Assembly: GCA_003452695.1 (NCBI GenBank)
Contig: DMNP01000226.1
Coordinates: forward strand, 1-8,690
DNA: 8,690 nt
Origin: Eggerthellaceae bacterium
GTDB lineage: Bacteria > Actinomycetota > Coriobacteriia > Coriobacteriales > Eggerthellaceae
Direction of reading: 5' to 3'
Numbering within the stretch: position 1 is the stretch's first letter; each line of letters opens with the position of its first letter. The notes beneath the pieces were generated by a model. It saw nothing but the letters and a program-made list of their open reading frames with translations. It made no database searches and was not told the origin of the DNA. Made by a program: the position numbers and the translations under genes. Below, one piece after another: positions 7,401 to 8,690 of the stretch.

Positions 7401-7460
7401 GGCCTTGTTGCAATTGCCGGGCTCGGCGTGGCAGTGTTCGCCCGCAGGCGCAGCCGCTAG
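1239..7460 (+). CDS. Large sortase-anchored multidomain adhesin (2073 aa) with CnaB, CshA, mucin-binding-B2-like and InlB-type repeats
   Basis: Predicted cell-wall surface adhesin. Signal peptide at residues 1-56 (basic n-region, hydrophobic 23-50, likely cleavage after AYA). Residues 57-650 form a head I do not recognise, with a CDHC motif at 67-70. Then follow a divergent InlB-like repeat (about 653-752) and three CnaB-type domains with candidate isopeptide residues: K759/E947/N1026, K1036/E1156/N1216 and K1227/E1325/N1352. The first CnaB is unusually long and probably carries an insertion. Next come a CshA-type fibril repeat (1366-1461), a Muc_B2-like domain (1464-1562), a second CshA repeat (1573-1664) and a second Muc_B2-like domain (1669-1764), then InlB/Listeria-Bacteroides-type repeats at 1768-1848, 1852-1911 and 1912-2001. 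A Pro/Thr/Ser linker (2005-2041) leads to VPSTG, a hydrophobic helix and a basic tail. A terminator follows, so it is probably monocistronic. Adhesin class is well supported; the ligand is unknown, and host mucin or glycan binding is only suggested by the domain types. Confidence 0.95.
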   Translation: MNSHASFATRKNGRPIWKNPAQLALEVLLAAMLCCAGIAAIVAGYSAAGGAEEAYAAARGEKNQQACDHCKAVKAGSAPTGYNAIYGTADKSVYRGGNSISRWIGGTNAWYGGEPLDDDPNDFANPLPYGNVYIDRSKLSWNNPSGFIIDIQDPRFKWVAAGDAPLTDAKENPTASTNDPMGTGHPVSGVSAGIAYVGELKSFHDSIRDKASENGTTNTIKAPAGSYLYRITYLNAATLPNGMRGNLVITMNEVNIESSYTVDAEHPRILTDAGGNTYSYDKALVMLQGPNTLSVIASVKDSEGNSINEDKAIAKTRDEVSGQVEAARKAGANFGAQTSTGYEQVVIEDKEIVHATGAELGFDIEVQDADGNPVAGTISYAAHDLDLPTSQNVWGRSVAGDDKTKFAEGMTIVSGAQSYALTPNYGKADGTLYYQVESGFQGDGWVEKGPFEEQPEHPLLVAGGTGDHANGLRFSSRGIINIRDKDGTFEKAFFQKGDGTTKGQITLLNGGTYIANGKNVIQYKDLNTNLQASYLARLLLVGKVKDEYGNAITSTDPKIMTLQRIYQYVGDASWKSARNDDDTSFDTGFAVLLDATKSSLKWSGSQAHSGSVITNLFDTTIFTYIEQTHGTGGGIYLENYDLASDNCEPIALEGVATMGLGATATVTAVPEEGYRVKQFQIGGSGLSNPASYTVVYDANGNATGISSGDTTTAFNESTATVDGITFEANSDGTIDVTLSNIQNPRHVHVDFDADFYFYKVWKGDAQPTKLNLTAVPYAYVFTDVTLPVPSGIDGEGNQEYTNTKLSINDKEYTAADGTKYVLNENNMLETVEQDAAGYPLATLPYVLRGNSFVATDGTAYPVTVQFGVNLASAAQEFAIDGSDEYTEGGYVTVLGKDNDISPGNIVWKVKYPAQGVDALGWPALPIESEPAAHNWNHVERDYWFVTEEAPGWSKETYDNANAEAPGVVPDPDYYGAHTWAQASVKDYADAVQLIQQTNRTKNAFMSVFSADAGNTDENTYGGEIANAPSVIVKGEKVWEDFENAFGTRQAIWLHIDATVGKVTRRDVLPPQQLVADTAKKQSVTWGDKNPYDAGQENVQVVAKLADIPLQDASGQRITYTQADDGSYPASNGITYWVNELVKTTPNGAVVQYTVRETLDAAGTMLVEKDKEAAGLVGYTASADEVAWSKMDKDLKTEVGQGADKVEVDTYRGELTNELALGDFTVVKIWDDAPATEHGDGDAAKLKDAYTLFENDVKVADSGNLKLQPAAAEPYVKTGDAEVGILETKNGTSTDGKVTTTFTWHNIPKYVGSAEGVRKAVYSVKETKLANYEAPVYGGDATDKALDQGSITNTQRPPTPVDDETWGLRGQQQTGTPSFEKGTADIETIQFIDPKTNKPTNAKTVDALDEHGDKIGTYTLNDNGTVTFKPNDDFVGDPAPAKLHATDGNGFTTDAKYQPHVVDDTETDTVSRTIHYIYSTDGSTAAPDVPQSTTFTRTATGLDPETHEPVWGDWKLTKSTLDDVESPEIEGWNPSSELVPGFDKLTYDQIDKVKDVTVVYSPNPPAGSHKTSFGPKGAVQTGTPPFTKGTGTIEKYELVDKDGKVVKKLPAYDADGKEVGSYTIDTETGKVTYTPDPDFVGTPTPATVRATDTLGETATGTYTPTSIENTEASTVTKTITHVYEDGSPVLDSKGNPLVTTQTLKFEREGTVNPDTGEITWPAWGKKTFEDWNAPDVAGYTPHKPKSTGETVTGDSDDITDEIVYKKDSYTVVYKNGSNGKSDGKGDQTGVPYGEKVRGGNTVTPDDGYKFTGTYTYTITKKDGTVETGKTDDPKSVVVTGNVVFTPLYEKLPEVTYIDPATGRVIQDWLPFNDDRTEPSAPGNPTRDGYDFDGWDREVDDDGNVTYKATWKPWKYTITYDANGGVGTMTDQKFTSDDSTAESKRNSFTRDGYDFVGFKAKGEDGKYLKDADGNDLLFSDPRDFMNYLREQGPDSKVTLVAQWVKKANLVPKPDPTKPNPTPTPTPTKPSPSTPSSTTPTKGSVPSTGDQAIPWALGLVAIAGLGVAVFARRRSR
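3513..5294 (+). other. Three consecutive CnaB-type domains with isopeptide triads
   Basis: Each domain opens with a Lys before or near a Trp (YKVWKG, EKVWED, VVKIWDD), holds an acidic motif of the Y-x-V-x-E type (WFVTEE, YTVRET, YSVKET) and closes with an Asn motif (EIANAP, ELTNE, SITNT). In CnaB domains these Lys, Glu and Asn positions form a self-generated isopeptide bond that makes stalks resistant to force and proteases. Domains two and three have near-normal boundaries with some extra loops; domain one spans about 268 residues, well above the usual 80-100, so its triad assignment is the least certain. Confidence 0.75.
5331..5924 (+). repeat. Tandem module copy 1: CshA-type repeat plus Muc_B2-like domain
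   Basis: Residues 1365-1562. The CshA-like part begins GLRGQQQTGTPSFEKGT and contains VTFKPNDDFVG and ATDGNG. The Muc_B2-like part begins TVSRTIHYIY, contains TFTRTATG and WGDW, and ends with VTVVYSPN. The same order recurs in copy 2, indicating duplication of a two-domain unit within the stalk. Confidence 0.75.
5952..6530 (+). repeat. Tandem module copy 2: CshA-type repeat plus Muc_B2-like domain
   Basis: Residues 1572-1764. The CshA-like part begins GPKGAVQTGTPPFTKGTG and contains VTYTPDPDFVG and ATDTLG, matching copy 1 position by position with clear divergence. The Muc_B2-like part begins TVTKTITHVY, contains a Trp-rich segment and ends DEIVYKK. The two copies differ enough at both protein and DNA level that the duplication is not recent. 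Confidence 0.75.
7362..7457 (+). other. Cell-wall sorting signal, VPSTG variant
   Basis: Residues 2042-2073 read VPSTG, then Asp, a hydrophobic helix of about 18 residues (from WALGLV to AVF) and the basic tail ARRRSR at the extreme C-terminus. This is the layout of an LPXTG-type sortase substrate, with Val in place of Leu at the first position. Cleavage between Thr2045 and Gly2046 and linkage to peptidoglycan is expected. No sortase gene lies in the window. Confidence 0.85.
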
Positions 7461-7521
7461 CAAGCAAGCGAGTGGGCAACTAGGCTAGCCCCACCCCTCC
7501 CCACAGGGAACAGTGCGCAAG

Positions 7522-7563
7522 AGCCGCACCGAAGGACCGCCCCTTCGGTGCGGCTAGTGTTTT
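7522..7563 (+). terminator. Rho-independent terminator after the adhesin gene
   Basis: A perfect 14-bp GC-rich stem (AGCCGCACCGAAGG at 7522-7535 with its reverse complement at 7542-7555), a six-base loop, and a short T-run (TGTTTT, 7558-7563). It starts about 60 bases after the adhesin stop codon, and the T-run fits plus-strand transcription. Confidence 0.88.
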
Positions 7564-7657
7564 CAGAGCCGAGCGAAACACCATTCACACTGGCCCGAAC
7601 CTGTCCGTCCAGGCCAGCGCACGGGACGAATCTCCGCGCTGCGCCGATGGCGTACGC

Positions 7658-7690
7658 GATGTGGAAAAGGGTCTGACCCTTTTCCACATC
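7658..7690. repeat. 33-bp palindrome, 16-bp perfect arms around one base
   Basis: GATGTGGAAAAGGGTC at 7658-7673 and its exact reverse complement at 7675-7690 are separated by a single T. The symmetry continues outward for three more pairs (7655-7657 with 7692-7694) if one extra C at 7691 is bulged. The AAAAGGG/CCCTTTT core could end transcription from either side, but the centre resembles the GGGTCTGACCC hearts of dispersed bacterial palindromes of the REP type. It could also be a binding site for a dimeric protein. Confidence 0.8.
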
Positions 7691-7716
7691 CGCGCCCTAA
7701 TAGGGCCATGGCCAAA

Positions 7717-7745
7717 CGAAACACGGAATCGGATACCGTGTTTCG
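7717..7745. repeat. 29-bp near-perfect palindrome overlapping the right boundary repeat
   Basis: CGAAACACGG at 7717-7726 pairs exactly with 7736-7745. After one A/A mismatch (7727/7735) the pairing resumes to a single central G at 7731. Its right arm overlaps the 13-bp boundary repeat, so the motif CGAAACAC occurs in three places here: 7574-7581, 7717-7724, and inverted at 7738-7745. Confidence 0.7.
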
Positions 7746-7810
7746 CTCGGGACGTGTCGCGCGGCGCTTCGGATTGCAGTACCATAGGCGGCAACGAGAT
7801 TGCGGAAGGC

Positions 7811-7818
7811 GGAAGGTG
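7811..7818 (+). promoter_or_regulatory. Ribosome binding site for alr, with duplicated GGAAGG
   Basis: GGAAGGTG lies six bases before GTG 7825. A second copy, GGAAGG at 7804-7809, stands six bases before another in-frame GTG at 7816. Both starts are possible; the AGGTG match to the 16S tail favours 7825, which gives a protein beginning MASDLRRTW. The alternative adds only three residues. Confidence 0.55.
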
Positions 7819-7824
7819 GCAAAC

Positions 7825-8690
7825 GTGGCATCCGACCTGAGAAGAACCTGGGCGATTATCGACCTGGACACGCTCGCACACAACTATCGCGCACTGAAGG
7901 CTCACGTTGGCGAGGACGTGAAGTTCATGGGCATCGTGAAGGCAGACGCCTACGGGCACGGGTCGGTGCGCGTGAGCAAGCGGCTGCAGGAACTAGGCGC
8001 CGACTACCTGGCCGTGAGCAGCGCCGACGAAGCCATAGAATTGCGCCACAACGGCATTTCCATGCCTATCCTCATTTTGGGCCACACGCCCAAGGACCAA
8101 GTGGAAAAGCTTATAGACCACGACATTACCCAAGCGGTCACCTGCGAGGCCAAGGCGCGGAACTATTCGGAGGAGGCAGCGCGCCTGGGCAGAAACCTGA
8201 AGGTGCATATAAAGGTGGACACGGGCATGTCGCGCTTGGGCTACCTGTGCGAAGCCGACCACTTCGAACGGGGCATCCAGGGCATCGTGGACGCCTGCAA
8301 CATGCCAGGTCTCGCGCCCGAGGGCATCTTCACCCATTTCGCCATGTCCGACGAGGAAGGCGACGACGCGCTTGCCTACACCGAACACCAGTACCGCCTG
8401 TTCAAAGAGGTGATAGACGCCGTTGAGCAGGCCTGGGGCAAAACGTTTGCCCTGCGGCATTGCGCCAACACCGGTGCCACGGCGCGCTATCCGTGGACTC
8501 ATCTGGACATGGTGCGCCCCGGTCTTCTGCTGTACGGATACGGTGATTTCGCACACGAGCTGGGACTGCAGCCGGTCATGTCGCTGAAGACAGCCGTGCA
8601 GACCATAAAGTCGTATCCGGCCGGCACGAAGATAAGCTACGGCGGCACCTTCACCACCACGAAGAAGACGCGCATGGGCGTGCTGCCCTA
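7825..8690 (+). CDS. alr: Alanine racemase, PLP-dependent (3' end outside window)
   Basis: Converts L-alanine to D-alanine in the cytoplasm, supplying D-Ala for peptidoglycan cross-linking. The visible 288 codons show the fold-type III alanine racemase signatures: a start reading TWAIIDLDTLAHN, the PLP-binding motif VKADAYGHG with Lys39 as the Schiff-base lysine, KVDTGMSRLG, FTHFAMSDE, the CANTGA segment, the MVRPGLLLYG motif, and ISYGGTF with Tyr272, the expected second catalytic base. The family is about 370-390 residues, so roughly the last quarter is missing only because the window ends. The GTG start at 7825 has a ribosome site; GTG 7816 is an alternative. It follows the adhesin terminator and the palindromic region, so it is probably transcribed separately from the adhesin. 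No sign of damage. Confidence 0.97.
   Translation, partial: MASDLRRTWAIIDLDTLAHNYRALKAHVGEDVKFMGIVKADAYGHGSVRVSKRLQELGADYLAVSSADEAIELRHNGISMPILILGHTPKDQVEKLIDHDITQAVTCEAKARNYSEEAARLGRNLKVHIKVDTGMSRLGYLCEADHFERGIQGIVDACNMPGLAPEGIFTHFAMSDEEGDDALAYTEHQYRLFKEVIDAVEQAWGKTFALRHCANTGATARYPWTHLDMVRPGLLLYGYGDFAHELGLQPVMSLKTAVQTIKSYPAGTKISYGGTFTTTKKTRMGVLP

Larger units (their letters stand above)
7569..7750. repeat. 13-bp inverted repeats bounding a 182-bp palindromic segment (possible MITE-like element)
   Basis: CCGAGCGAAACAC at 7569-7581 is the exact reverse complement of GTGTTTCGCTCGG at 7738-7750. The segment between holds no gene but includes two strong palindromes, and it starts six bases after the adhesin terminator. 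Flanking bases (TTTCAGAG on the left, GACGTGTC on the right) show no obvious target duplication, so mobility is unproven. It may instead be a repetitive extragenic element or regulatory DNA. Confidence 0.4.
7461..7824. other. Palindrome-rich non-coding region between adhesin and alr
   Basis: About 360 bases without a credible gene. In order it holds the adhesin terminator, a possible small element bounded by 13-bp inverted repeats with two internal near-perfect palindromes, and a leader of about 65 bases before alr. I do not see a convincing promoter for alr; TTGCAG at 7774-7779 is the best -35-like hexamer but has no good partner. No tRNA or known riboswitch fold is apparent to me. Confidence 0.65.

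Noticed and set aside
5796..7463. A 555-codon open frame on the minus strand, antisense to the adhesin C-terminal half
   Set aside because: Same register effect as the longer antisense frame; it ends opposite the single CTA codon and its product has no recognisable domain.
7457..7959. Several overlapping minus-strand frames of 76-124 codons across the adhesin-alr gap
   Set aside because: They run through the terminator, palindromes and the start of alr, have no recognisable domain and no supported start.
7799..8426. A 208-codon plus-strand frame overlapping alr
   Set aside because: It is out of register with alr, which carries the full set of alanine racemase motifs; the alternative product is Arg/Gly/His-rich noise.

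Overview
The window reads as chromosomal DNA from a high-GC, Gram-positive host-associated bacterium. The best guess is an actinobacterium of the Coriobacteriia/Eggerthellales type. This rests on the GC-rich codon use, a very large sortase-anchored surface protein whose modules are common in gut and oral Gram-positives, and the style of the transposase and alanine racemase. The taxonomic call is inference; no rRNA or tRNA gene is present to settle it.

Layout. (1) Positions 1 to about 825, minus strand: the remnant of an IS4-superfamily (IS1634-like) transposase. It keeps part of the N-terminal region and the complete C-terminal end, but appears to lack the central catalytic segment. (2) Positions 826-1238: non-coding. 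It opens with a perfect 18-bp stem-loop, changes abruptly from GC-rich to AT-rich near 1020-1030, and carries a TATAAT box, an inverted repeat, a GTTAACGC direct repeat and a good ribosome binding site. (3) Positions 1239-7460, plus strand: one 2073-residue cell-wall-anchored adhesin. In order it has a signal peptide, a head of about 590 residues that I do not recognise, a divergent InlB-like repeat, three CnaB-type domains each with candidate Lys/Glu/Asn isopeptide residues, two tandem CshA-repeat plus mucin-binding-B2-like modules, three InlB/Listeria-Bacteroides-type repeats, a Pro/Thr/Ser wall-spanning linker and a VPSTG sorting signal. (4) Positions 7461-7824: non-coding, with a strong intrinsic terminator followed by a palindrome-rich stretch (about 182 bp) bounded by 13-bp inverted repeats, possibly a small non-coding mobile element. 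(5) Position 7825 to the window end, plus strand: alanine racemase (alr), cut off by the window edge.

How it fits together. The adhesin is monocistronic by appearance, with its own promoter region and terminator. It would be exported by Sec, anchored by a sortase encoded elsewhere, and extended from the cell by a stiff stalk of isopeptide-locked and beta-rich repeats, presenting the N-terminal head. Alr makes D-alanine for peptidoglycan and is an unrelated housekeeping neighbour. The transposase remnant suggests past insertion and decay next to the adhesin. I see no multi-gene novel system here; the most novel material is the unrecognised adhesin head and the structured non-coding DNA on both sides of the gene.
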